Shown here: one piece after another, positions 56,997 through 63,949 of the stretch
How the letters are laid out: every line of letters begins with the position of its first letter
How positions within the stretch are numbered: the stretch's first letter is position 1
Assembly (NCBI RefSeq): GCF_040719265.1
Contig: NZ_JBFDAH010000023.1
Coordinates: 16,458 to 80,457, forward strand
Reading direction: 5' to 3'
Length of the DNA: 64,000 nucleotides
Origin: Aliikangiella maris
Lineage (GTDB): Bacteria; Pseudomonadota; Gammaproteobacteria; Enterobacterales; Kangiellaceae
Made by a program: the position numbers and the translations under genes
The notes under the pieces: model-generated
Databases searched by the model: none
Told to the model about the DNA's origin: nothing
The model's input: the letters and a program-made list of their open reading frames with translations, nothing else

Positions 56997-57753
56997 TTAG
57001 CCATCATAAACGATGCTAGGTAATCGGTCTGCTCCACCTGCGTAAACATCTTTCAATACTCCAACTTTTTCTAGATGGAAAAATTCATCAACTTTGTTTG
57101 GAACATCTCTCCCCAACTCACTACGATGCGTCCGCTCATTATCAACAATATTCCCTGTGTTCAACACTCGCATCATAACCTGCTTTATCCTTAGGCTTAG
57201 CTTTATTTACAATTAACCGTCGCTCAGCTTCCACCCGCCGCACATGTTTTTCACGAAACTTTTTGGCAATTCCTGCTGCGGTGGGATTGGTATCGAGCAA
57301 TTTATAATACTCTTCCAATGGCCAAAAATAATTGGGATCATACTCACCATTTTCAGCCCGATACCGCTCTAAGTATTCGATTTGATTATCGCCCCAGCCA
57401 TAATCACCAAGGAAGCCCTCTAATTCATATTCATCTCTGATTAAACAGTTATACACTATAATCGTTTGAATTTTGATGAGGTGGACTAAATCATCGATGA
57501 CATCATCCTCGGTATACCAGGACTGAATAGTTAAGCCGTGGTAATGACCAATTTTTTCGACAATTCGCCAGAGGTGCTGCGGGAAGTTTTGTTCGTCGGT
57601 CAGTCACTATTAAAACTGTTTGATAAAGATATCGTCACGGGTTTTACATTCGGTATTGATTTCAAATTCGAGCGGGTTAGCTTCAAAAAAATAAGGGGCA
57701 AATAAAAAGCGCCTGCGGCTGCGCGATCTGACGTAGAATGGGTCGAATAACAT
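56997..57753 (-). pseudogene. Broken cassette gene: triple stop and a frameshift
   Basis: Reading from ATG 57753 (MLFDPFYVRSRSR, with AAAAGGA upstream) 47 codons are followed by three consecutive in-frame stops TAA TAG TGA (57606-57614). The same frame then stays open (LTDEQNFPQHLWRIVEKIG) to 57142. A second frameshift near 57160 restores open frame to a stop at 56997 (NERTHRSELGRDVPNKVDEF). Together they look like one gene of about 245 codons that has decayed. I recognise no family. The GTG at 57456 could start a shorter 104-aa product. Confidence 0.65.
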
Positions 57754-57794
57754 GGTACTAAGTCCTTTTAATAGGTGTTCATTTTTTGTTTTTT

Positions 57795-57905
57795 TAACGC
57801 CTTTGTCATTTGCGTTTTGGTTGAAGTGGAGTTTTAGGGTACAGTGGCGTAGCCCCCCCTAAAACGGAGCGTAGACCAAAACGTCAAATGAACAAACTTG
57901 TTACA
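57795..57905 (-). repeat. attC site (long type)
   Basis: About 110 bp between core-like TAACGCC (left) and TTGTTAC (right). It has nested inverted repeats: GTCATTTGCGTTTTGGT pairs with ACCAAAACGTCAAATGAAC, and GTTTTAGGG pairs with CCCTAAAAC. It separates the Tse2/Tsi2-like cassette from the broken cassette. Confidence 0.8.
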
Positions 57906-57912
57906 AAGTTTT

Positions 57913-58134
57913 TTACACCAGTTCTTCGTATTCAGGATAATTACTACCAGCGGGCCGCTTTGATATATAGGCTTGCTTTAGGTTTTCAGCTGCTTGGTCG
58001 TAAGTAAGAAGCAGTTCTTGAATCTCTGCTTTATCCCGAACTGTTTCTGACTGCAGAAGCCCCTCGAAATACTCGATTTGCTTTTTAACTGACTGAATAC
58101 TTACTAATAGTGTAGATAATGCTAATTCAGACAT
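57913..58134 (-). CDS. Tsi2-like immunity/antitoxin protein (pair 1)
   Basis: A 73-aa acidic helical protein that resembles Tsi2 of P. aeruginosa (77 aa), the immunity protein of effector Tse2. Shared features are LSTLLVSIQSVKK (Tsi2: LMVAIQCVAAR), EIQELLLTYDQAAENLKQAY (Tsi2: ELEQLLVGYDLAADDLKNAY) and the C-terminal YPEYEELV (Tsi2: PPYDRLIEE). Start at ATG 58134 with GAGGAAA upstream; the ATG at 58164 would extend it by ten residues. Its start overlaps the end of the toxin gene, so the two are coupled. Confidence 0.85.
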   Translation of the reverse strand: MSELALSTLLVSIQSVKKQIEYFEGLLQSETVRDKAEIQELLLTYDQAAENLKQAYISKRPAGSNYPEYEELV

Positions 58135-58603
58135 TCGATAGTTTCCTCTTCCGTGACTCTGCATTTCTCGCTAGTTGATCCAAAAGCCGGATAAACTGAG
58201 TTTTTGGCATGTCGTGATTAGGACTAATTGAATAATGCGTAGCATTAAAGCGTTTATTGTAGCTATCTTTGGTAATGATAAGACCGACAGGGATCTCTGT
58301 CCCTTCTGGAATTTCAAAATATGTCCAGCTCACATCCCCAAACGCACCTGTGCGATCAAACAAAGATGTTCCCTGCCCCAAAAGAGATTTGACAATTTCT
58401 ACGCCATTTTCTGATTTTACAACTTCTACATCCGGTGCTCTTAGAACACCAGAACGGATTTCTCTTTCTTCAAAGTCTGGGTAAAGCGGATTTTTGCTAT
58501 TAGAATTTTTATGTAAAGACCTCCACAGAAATAGCGTTAGACTTCCGACATATATCCGATCAAGCTGGCCTTTTGAGATTAATAAATTTTCAATTGTTTT
58601 CAC
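58127..58603 (-). CDS. Tse2-like toxin (pair 1)
   Basis: A 158-aa protein, the same length as Tse2 of P. aeruginosa. The conserved block is GQGTSLFDRTGAF (Tse2: GGTSVFDRAGVL), then IPEGTEIPVGLIITKDSYNK and RFNATHYSISPNHDMP (Tse2: IPDGTDIPPDLKVKQDSYNK, RLQATHYTIMP), ending with a similar LLDQLARNAESRKR. Tse2 has an ADP-ribosyltransferase-like fold and kills cells lacking Tsi2. Here it sits in an integron cassette, has no secretion signal and is followed by its Tsi2-like partner. Confidence 0.88.
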   Translation of the reverse strand: MKTIENLLISKGQLDRIYVGSLTLFLWRSLHKNSNSKNPLYPDFEEREIRSGVLRAPDVEVVKSENGVEIVKSLLGQGTSLFDRTGAFGDVSWTYFEIPEGTEIPVGLIITKDSYNKRFNATHYSISPNHDMPKTQFIRLLDQLARNAESRKRKLSNV

Positions 58604-58636
58604 TTTGAGACTCTCCTTAATTTCAATGGGTGTTTG

Positions 58637-58699
58637 TAACGCTCAATTCAAAAATTCAGGTTGTAGTTTAACCTGAATATTTTGCAATTTCTTGTTAAC
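58637..58699 (-). repeat. attC site
   Basis: About 63 bp with inverted core TAACGC / GTTAAC and central TTCAGGTT / AACCTGAA. It overlaps the stop codon of the gene at 58695. Confidence 0.75.
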
Positions 58700-59072
58700 T
58701 GTTGTTTGAATTCTGAGTATACCAATCAGACCAAACTCCCTTACTTTCTCGTTTCGAAGACCACCAATGCTTTTTGGGTAGCGTCTTCCAAACTTCATTA
58801 AACGAACAATGTGCCAAAGGATCTTTTGTGGCGTCAGGACGATTATCAATCAGGCCAGTAAGCGCTCTAACAATTCCACCTTGAACTCGATCAATTGCTA
58901 AATCAGCATCATCCTCAACTAAACCATAATCTGATACGCACATTCTGATCATTGATTCATATGAGTCTGATTTACGAAGTGAGTCCATCAGAGCAAATGT
59001 AAGTTGCTCTTCGGTCTTTCCTTCGATAATTTCGACAGACATATCATCTGTCCAGCCTTCTGGTAGTGTCAT
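58695..59072 (-). CDS. Hypothetical cassette protein
   Basis: A 125-aa protein, MTLPEGWTDDMSVEII onward. Helical first half with TEEQLTFALMDSLRK; a Trp-rich end (EVWKTLPKKHWWSSK, GVWSDWYTQ). I recognise no family. It is the second cassette from attI, with attC overlapping its stop. Hydrophilic and probably cytoplasmic. Confidence 0.7.
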   Translation of the reverse strand: MTLPEGWTDDMSVEIIEGKTEEQLTFALMDSLRKSDSYESMIRMCVSDYGLVEDDADLAIDRVQGGIVRALTGLIDNRPDATKDPLAHCSFNEVWKTLPKKHWWSSKRESKGVWSDWYTQNSNNS

Positions 59073-59082
59073 AATTTATTCA

Positions 59083-59151
59083 GTTAACGCCAAGCGCAGC
59101 CGCAAAAATGCGCAGCATTGTTTTTTATCTGATGCCGCATCTGGTTAGGCA
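59083..59151 (-). repeat. attC site of the first cassette
   Basis: About 69 bp from left core TTAACGCC to right core GGTTAGGC. On the minus strand it begins GCCTAAC, a canonical RYYYAAC. It overlaps the stop of the lipoprotein gene. Confidence 0.8.
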
Positions 59152-59528
59152 TTTTCGGCTGTTTCATAGTTTTCAATAATTACATCCACTTTCTGCTCGC
59201 CGCATTGGAGCACTTCACCTGAAGCATTTCTTGATAGGTCAACTCCTACCGGTTTAGAAACAACTAAGGTCTCGTTATCTTTCCATTCAATAAGCAGATC
59301 GAGCTCAGTTCCAAGTGAGTTAACTGCACCCGCTCCACGTTCTCCTCCAGCAAAGTCGACTATTACCTGAGTGTTACTTGAGCCCTCTCGCGATGCTTCT
59401 ACAATATAGGCTTCGTGGCCGGCACCTGAAACAACGGTCATCGTCCTATTTATTTCGTATGGAGTTTCAGCGTCATGTTTTGAGCATGAAGCTAATATCA
59501 AAATAAAAAGACCAAGTAAATTTCTCAT
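59145..59528 (-). CDS. Hypothetical lipoprotein, first cassette
   Basis: A 127-aa protein with a lipoprotein signal (MRNLLGLFILILASCSK, lipobox LASC). The mature part is beta-rich (TMTVVSGAGHEAYIVEAS, LDLLIEWKDNETLVVSKPVG) with one Cys in EVLQCGEQK. No family recognised. As the cassette next to attI, it is the most recently inserted by the usual rule. Confidence 0.7.
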   Translation of the reverse strand: MRNLLGLFILILASCSKHDAETPYEINRTMTVVSGAGHEAYIVEASREGSSNTQVIVDFAGGERGAGAVNSLGTELDLLIEWKDNETLVVSKPVGVDLSRNASGEVLQCGEQKVDVIIENYETAENA

Positions 59529-59535
59529 TCTTGTT

Positions 59536-59600
59536 GCCTAACGCTTATTGAATGCACCAAAGCAATATAATCTGCAATAGACATTCACTTCATTTTGAAA
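59536..59600 (-). repeat. attI-like recombination site next to the integrase
   Basis: On the minus strand the crossover sequence reads GCGTTAGGC (59536-59544), a fit to GTTRRRY, just upstream of the first cassette ATG. The following AT-rich DNA up to the integrase start would be attI and the intI promoter. The extent is inferred. Confidence 0.6.
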
Positions 59601-59810
59601 TTCATTAATTATTTCAAAAGTTTACCTTAAATTAACCGATTAGCAAAGTGCGGAAAGGTTGCTTTATTTCTTATAAACAACAATTGCATTTAAGAATATA
59701 ACTTTATTTTCAATCAGTTAAAAAATAATTAAGCAATGTATCATGCAATCGCTTGAACGTAACGACTTATTCAAGTGGTATAAAATAATCTAAAACAAGG
59801 ATGTTTCACC

Positions 59811-60112
59811 ATGAATAGTCAACAAAAACCCAAGCGACTTACCCAAGTTAGAAATAAAATTCGTGCTTTAAATTACTCACTCCAAACAGAAAAAACTGAT
59901 GTTTACTGGATTAGAAAGTTCCTCTACCCAATCAATGTATTTCAAGTCTCAATTTTCAAATAGACTTTGTTAAACAACTGCACCCAAAAGATAGACAAGA
60001 AAAAACGGCTCAAGAATTACTAGGGCATTCAGGTGTGAGGACGGCTCAAATTTACACCCATGTACTCAATAGAAATCCAACTGGCACTTTAAGTCCATTA
60101 GATAATCTTTAA
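59811..60112 (+). pseudogene. intI: Integron integrase IntI, internally deleted
   Basis: The N-terminus (MNSQQKPKRLTQVRNKIRAL, then NYSLQTEKTDVYWIRKF) matches IntI-type SAM-like domains. A TAG at 59961 and a frame change follow. The C-terminal end TAQELLGHSGVRTAQIYTHV, then LNRNPTGTLSPLDNL, carries the GH of the catalytic set and the nucleophile Tyr in IYTHV. About 100 codons remain of the usual 320. The missing middle holds the catalytic Arg, so the enzyme is dead. It is divergent from the left cassette array, as in working integrons. Confidence 0.88.
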
Positions 60113-60239
60113 TTCATTTTATCCATAATTTAATTAAGGTGTTTAAGTTAAAAAAAAGAAACAATATTTTTAAAATAAAAGATAAAAAGTCATTTCACTT
60201 TTTTATTTTTTCAGCCCATTTTTTTATACACAAAATGGC

Positions 60240-60518
60240 TTTTTATGATAGTCTAACCAAGCTTACGGTTGGAAAAGGTTAAGCCGACTTGCGAAGGAAT
60301 AATTGATTAAAATGATTGATTAAAAAACTGAATCAATCGATTATTTTTTAATTTAATTGTTTCGTCGAAAAGCAGGTCAGTAAAAACCGCCAACCTTTCA
60401 GTTAGCGGCCATTCAAGGCGGGTCTTCGACCACCCACCCTGAACTGGCAAATGCAATTACCTGTTATTTTGAAAGCTAGCGTTAAATACAACCATTCATT
60501 TTTGGTGAATGGTTTTTC
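60240..60518 (+). ncRNA. Candidate structured RNA beside the dead integrase
   Basis: Consecutive stem-loops on the plus strand: GCTTA/TAAGC (60261-60284), GATTGATT/AATCAATC (60314-60338), CCGCCAAC/GTTAGCGG with a hexanucleotide loop (60387-60408), GGTC/GACC (60421-60431), then a terminator at 60491-60518. The GC-rich part stands out from the AT-rich surroundings. It matches no RNA family I recognise. It could also be a repeat-type element or the remains of an attC array. Confidence 0.35.
60491..60518 (+). terminator. Rho-independent terminator
   Basis: Stem ACCATTCA / TGAATGGT with a 7-nt loop followed by TTTTTC. No protein gene lies just upstream on the plus strand, so it may end a non-coding transcript. 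Confidence 0.65.
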
Positions 60519-61088
60519 ACTCTCATCAAATTTTTATAATAGCCTCTCTCAATGAAGCAAGCCGAGAGAGCAAATTATTTTGAGTAGCTGTTGGGTAATT
60601 CAAATCATTCATTGCAATCACTAAAAGTTCTACTAAGACGAAACAGGACACCCCATACTCATTAGAAAATGCGCAAAATCATTTTATTAAAGGTATGAAT
60701 TTAAATAAGCAAATTTTTAGTTAACTCAAACAATAAGACTCATTAAATCATTACCAAAATCAGCTTTTGCTGAGAACTAACTACGCTTGAAATTTGAATT
60801 TTCATTAACAGCCAACTCAAAATTCAAAATAAAACCGACCCAATAATTTAAAACCCCAACATCTTTTCTTTTCCTAATTTTATATTAATTTAATCAAACC
60901 CAAATGATTAGAATAACGAGTTATGGTTGTCCTTATTCATGTGTTATAAAATCCACGATTATCAGCATGAAAACCGTCGAAAGTTACTGGCTTTAATCTG
61001 TGATTGAATTCATCCAACTTTTAGATAGCGGCACTTTGAAAAAATATGGTGGGGATTTGTACGTTTTAATTGACAAAGGGAGTCATAC

Positions 61089-61143
61089 CAACGCCAAGCT
61101 AAGCGGCGCGCTTTACAGCGTCCGCTTAAGCTTTTTGTTAGCG
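61089..61143 (-). repeat. attC site of the Tse2-like pair 2 cassette
   Basis: On the minus strand it runs GCTAACAAAAAGCTTAAGCGG ... CCGCTTAGCTTGGCGTT with paired AAGCGG/CCGCTT arms. Part of it is copied again at 61176-61211 by the duplication at the N, where it overlaps the stop of the gene at 61207. Confidence 0.85.
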
Positions 61144-61243
61144 TTCTTCTGGCACTAACTCTGCAAGAGGAATGNCGCGCTTTACAGCGTCCGCTTAAGC
61201 TTTTTGTTAGCGTTCTTCTGGCACTAACTCTGCAAGAGGAATG
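61107..61243. repeat. 68-bp direct duplication flanking an N (assembly join)
   Basis: 61107-61174 and 61176-61243 are identical, separated by a single undetermined base at 61175. The copies include attC DNA and the end of a Tsi2-like gene. This is typical of two contigs with overlapping ends joined by a scaffolder. Confidence 0.9.
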
Positions 61244-61431
61244 CCGGTATCACTTTCTACTTTTTTATACTCATCTTTGGCATGCATGAACAGCAAGCCT
61301 AAAGTATTCAAAAATTCTTCGTGATCCTCGATATCCCTAAGCGTTTCACTTTCCAACAGAGCTTGATTGAATTTTATGGCATCTTGTATGGCTTGAATTA
61401 ATACAGGGGCCATATTATTACTAATGTTCAT
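61207..61431 (-). CDS. Tsi2-like immunity/antitoxin protein (pair 2)
   Basis: A 74-aa helical acidic protein. Its order after the toxin, size and pattern (LIQAIQDAIKFNQALLESET, then AKDEYKKVESDTGIPLAELV) resemble Tsi2 and the pair 1 partner, though with lower similarity. The ATG overlaps the toxin stop (TAATG). The last codons lie inside the duplicated segment. Confidence 0.75.
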   Translation of the reverse strand: MNISNNMAPVLIQAIQDAIKFNQALLESETLRDIEDHEEFLNTLGLLFMHAKDEYKKVESDTGIPLAELVPEER

Positions 61432-61889
61432 TATGCCGATACCTTAACTAATACAGCGGCTAGTCTGTTTAGTAACTGCTTGAAATTTAGGAGTGGCATA
61501 TCGAAAGCCGGGGCAATTGTATAATGTTTGGCTCCTAGCGCTATATTATAACCATCTTCCACTACAGCTAGACCATGTGGTATATCAGTTCCGGCTGGGA
61601 TTTTGTAATATTCCCATTTCCCACGCTTAAATACATTCGGTTTATCAAAAGTACTAATACCTCTTGGCCGCTCTTGAACCGATACCCAATCAATACCATT
61701 TTTCTTGTAGATTGTTATATCTGCTGGTCGCACTTTTCCATTATTTCTTACAATCTTCTCTTCTACCATAGAGAAAATGAAGTCTTTACTACTAAGGTTT
61801 TTTGCGCACCATAAATTTACCGGGACTCTTGTATCGAAGTATTTCTCTAGTTCGTTTGTATCAATAAGTAAATCTTTTAAACTTTTCAT
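61431..61889 (-). CDS. Tse2-like toxin (pair 2)
   Basis: A 152-aa paralogue of the pair 1 toxin. Shared blocks are VRPADITIYKKNGIDWVSV, RGISTFDKPNVFKRGKW, KIPAGTDIPHGLAVVEDGYN and GAKHYTIAPAFDMPLLNF. These fit the Tse2 ADP-ribosyltransferase-like toxin superfamily. The two toxins differ over most of their length, so this is not a recent duplicate. Start MKSLKDLLIDTNEL at 61889, preceded by AGGAGG. Confidence 0.85.
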   Translation of the reverse strand: MKSLKDLLIDTNELEKYFDTRVPVNLWCAKNLSSKDFIFSMVEEKIVRNNGKVRPADITIYKKNGIDWVSVQERPRGISTFDKPNVFKRGKWEYYKIPAGTDIPHGLAVVEDGYNIALGAKHYTIAPAFDMPLLNFKQLLNRLAAVLVKVSA

Positions 61890-61924
61890 CTTTTCCTCCT
61901 TTATTAATGATTCTGGAAATTCTC

Positions 61925-61983
61925 GCTAACGCCGATATTTTTCGCGCATAGTTTTGCATCAAAAACATTGTCTAGTTATAAAC
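61925..61983 (-). repeat. attC site
   Basis: About 59 bp from left TAACGCC to right TTATAAC, with paired GCGCATAGTTTTGCATC-type arms that are only partly complementary. It separates the pair 2 cassette from the secreted-protein cassette. Confidence 0.65.
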
Positions 61984-61998
61984 TTAGTGACCATCAAA

Positions 61999-62322
61999 TT
62001 ACGATTCGGCAGGATCGACTTGAATTACATTACAATAACTTGATGTTGTCGGTGACGTATATATCGTGACATTTCGACCAAGTGTCCATGCAGTCATAAT
62101 CATAGTAATCATCGCAGTATTTTCCTGCTTTATTTGCATCCATGCTTGGCCACTCGTACAATTCTCTGGAACGATACTTGAATCAATTCGAACCAAAATT
62201 CCTGTTGTCACACTAGTGATGTTGGTTATCTTCCCATTAACATGACCAGGGCCTATAGTTGCTCTGACTGAATTCGCCACTGTGAGTGCCAGTACTAGAA
62301 TTATGATATTCCTGATTTTCAT
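61999..62322 (-). CDS. Secreted hypothetical cassette protein
   Basis: A 107-aa exported protein with a signal peptide (MKIRNIIILVLALTVANSVRA). The mature part has two Cys (PENCTSGQAW and SSYCNVIQVD) and a beta-rich repeat-free core (ITNITSVTTGILVRIDSS). Small periplasmic two-cysteine proteins of this type recur in marine integron cassettes. Function unknown. Confidence 0.75.
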   Translation of the reverse strand: MKIRNIIILVLALTVANSVRATIGPGHVNGKITNITSVTTGILVRIDSSIVPENCTSGQAWMQIKQENTAMITMIMTAWTLGRNVTIYTSPTTSSYCNVIQVDPAES

Positions 62323-62340
62323 TGCTTCTCCAATTTGTGT

Positions 62341-62420
62341 TTATAACGCCGCAAGCACACGCGGTTTTGTAGTGGAAGCCTCAACGGAAAAACCGTCGCT
62401 GTGCCTGACTTTGTGATAGC
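62341..62420 (-). repeat. attC site (degenerate core)
   Basis: About 80 bp with paired GCACACGCGGTTTT / AAAACCGTCGCTGTGC arms. The right core reads GTGATAGC instead of a clean GTTRRRY, so it may recombine poorly. Confidence 0.6.
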
Positions 62421-62668
62421 TAAATGGGGTCTCTACAGAAATTAAGAATTTGCTCACCGAAGACCGAGACAGCCTTTTCTGATAGACGTTCATAAAACCC
62501 CGAAATCTCAATGCAATCATTACCCGCATCAGCAGCTTCATCTTCATCTTCATCTTCAGAGGTTGCGTTAATAAGTTTTAATCTATTCATTTCTCTAAAC
62601 AAGGATTCCAGAACGTATCTAGCCTCCCAATCGTTAATGCTTACTTCCAGTTCTCGAGTGTTCGCCAT
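62420..62668 (-). CDS. Hypothetical acidic cassette protein (second gene of a pair)
   Basis: An 82-aa protein, MANTRELEVSINDWE onward, with a strongly acidic centre (SEDEDEDEAADAGND) and an amphipathic C-terminal half. The ATG follows the stop of the gene at 62669 directly, so the two are translated together. No family recognised; it may be an antitoxin to its partner. Confidence 0.6.
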   Translation of the reverse strand: MANTRELEVSINDWEARYVLESLFREMNRLKLINATSEDEDEDEAADAGNDCIEISGFYERLSEKAVSVFGEQILNFCRDPI

Positions 62669-62935
62669 TTACATCACCTCCTTTTTGAAGACTTTATGAC
62701 ATTTTAGGGCTAGCTTAGAGAGCAAGCCAATGAATTCATCAAGTAGCATATTCATCACCGAAAAAAATGCTGTAATGTAAGCCTTTCCTTTACTCGAATT
62801 CTCTACTTTTTTAAGTTCACCTTTCTCTATTAGATAGTAGCCAGCTTCCCTATAAGGTAGAACCTCAATATCCTCAGCTCGAAACTGATTGAGGTAAAAG
62901 CTCACAGGAAATTTATCTATTCTGTATTTGTCCAT
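62669..62935 (-). CDS. Hypothetical cassette protein (first gene of a pair)
   Basis: An 88-aa protein, MDKYRIDKFPVSFYLN onward, with a hydrophobic segment (AYITAFFSVMNMLLDEFIGL) that could be a TM helix or core helix, and a basic end (CHKVFKKEV). No family recognised. It shares a cassette with the following acidic gene. The pair lies between attC sites, in the size range of toxin-antitoxin cassettes, but no toxin motif is visible. Confidence 0.6.
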   Translation of the reverse strand: MDKYRIDKFPVSFYLNQFRAEDIEVLPYREAGYYLIEKGELKKVENSSKGKAYITAFFSVMNMLLDEFIGLLSKLALKCHKVFKKEVM

Positions 62936-62950
62936 AGCTCTCTTGTAAAG

Positions 62951-63013
62951 CTAACGCCAAGCTTTGCGGAAACCGAAGCAACGCGTAGGTTTTCCGCAAG
63001 AGCTTTTTGTTAA
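62951..63013 (-). repeat. attC site
   Basis: About 63 bp: left TAACGCCAAGC, right GCTTTTTGTTA, with paired GCGGAAACC / GGTTTTCCGC arms and an unpaired centre. It closely resembles the site at 61089. Confidence 0.85.
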
Positions 63014-63019
63014 ATTTTT

Positions 63020-63358
63020 TTATATAAGATGATCAAACTGGCCTTTTTTAAAAGCAGATTCGACGTAATAAATAGTTTTTTCATATATACCCATTTGCAC
63101 ATCATCAAATTTCTCTTCATGCTCTTCACAATATTGAGGGTGTTCATCATCATAAAATGGATACATAAGCCTAGCTTTTTCCTTTTCGATAACAGCTAAA
63201 CTTATTAGCGCTTCGGCCTCGCTATCACTTAGAAAAATTGGTGGTTTTGTATCTGGGCTAGAAAATGCCTCTTTTAAAGCCTCGTATCCCTCATTGTGTA
63301 CGATTTGTGAAATCTCTTCCACAAGCTCAACCGGCATTAATACTTCGCGCTTAATCAT
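63020..63358 (-). CDS. Acidic partner of the third Tse2-fold toxin
   Basis: A 112-aa acidic helical protein, MIKREVLMPVELVEEI onward (DSEAEALISLAVIEKEKARL). It is not Tsi2-like. Its ATG overlaps the toxin TGA (ATGA), so it is coupled to the frameshifted toxin, and by position it is the immunity or antitoxin component. No family recognised. Confidence 0.65.
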   Translation of the reverse strand: MIKREVLMPVELVEEISQIVHNEGYEALKEAFSSPDTKPPIFLSDSEAEALISLAVIEKEKARLMYPFYDDEHPQYCEEHEEKFDDVQMGIYEKTIYYVESAFKKGQFDHLI

Positions 63359-63847
63359 GCGTTTTCAACCTTCAATAATACGCCTGGATATTTTTCCACT
63401 ATTTTTCCGTCTCGGCCTATTTTTATATCGCACGGCTTCATTAGAGCCGCTAACTCCGTCAACAAAGCAGTAAGCTCAATTACGGACATTGGCCTAGATA
63501 CGTTTAGCAAGGGTGATCTTTATCTTTGATGTTGAATACCAAATCCCCGGGAATTCTACTTCCCTTGGGAATAACCCAGACCTGACCCTCTAAAGACTTC
63601 TTGGCAAGCGTTTCCACACTATCGGAAAACGAGAGACCTTTAGTTGAATTTGGGTATACCGTTTCTAGGCCAGACTTGGGATCAATTCGAACATCTAAGT
63701 CTTTTCTTCGTGGGCCATCTGCACGAGCAATTTTTGGCGACCGTGTATTACCTCCGCCTCGAAATATACCATGTAAATTGTTATAAACCTTCCAAATTTC
63801 ATCTGGCCCAATGATTGTAAACTGACCTTTTTCAATAGAGTTGACAT
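63355..63847 (-). pseudogene. Tse2-fold toxin, frameshifted (pair 3)
   Basis: ATG 63847 has AGGAGG 7 nt upstream, but the frame it opens soon leaves coding sense. Adding one base near codon 3 restores IEKGQFTIIGPDEIWKVYN through IPKGSRIPGDLVFNIKDKD to near 63510. A second shift there restores LLNVSRPMSVIELTALLTEL to the TGA at 63355. The block KGLSFSD ... VWVIPKGSRIPGDL ... RPM fits the Tse2 superfamily. Two shifts suggest decay, though sequencing error is possible. Confidence 0.7.
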
Positions 63848-63888
63848 ATAAAACCTCCTTTTATCTTGTTTAATTGATACTCTTAAAT

Positions 63889-63949
63889 CTAACGCCAAGC
63901 TGAGTCGAATGCGTCTTTTTGCATTTCGATTTCCTGCGTTTTGTTAGTA
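63889..63949 (-). repeat. attC site
   Basis: About 61 bp: left TAACGCCAAGC, right GTTTTGTTAG, with partly paired GAATGCG / GCATTTCG-type arms. It marks the end of the next, mostly off-window cassette. Confidence 0.75.

Larger units (their letters stand above)
60113..61088. other. Gene-free region with hairpin cluster right of intI
   Basis: A 976-bp AT-rich region between the integrase remnant and the right array. Hairpins cluster at 60240-60571 (listed separately). The rest (60572-61088) has no ORF of note; a weak open stretch at 61001-61090 (VIEFIQLLDSGTLKKYGG) has no start or family. Confidence 0.55.

Noticed and set aside
60240..60518. Retron or group II intron RNA
   Set aside because: No reverse transcriptase gene in the window and no recognisable domain V or branch-point motif.
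61001..61090. Plus-strand open stretch VIEFIQLLDSGTLKK...
   Set aside because: No start codon with a ribosome site other than a GTG, runs into attC DNA and the N, and matches no family I know.
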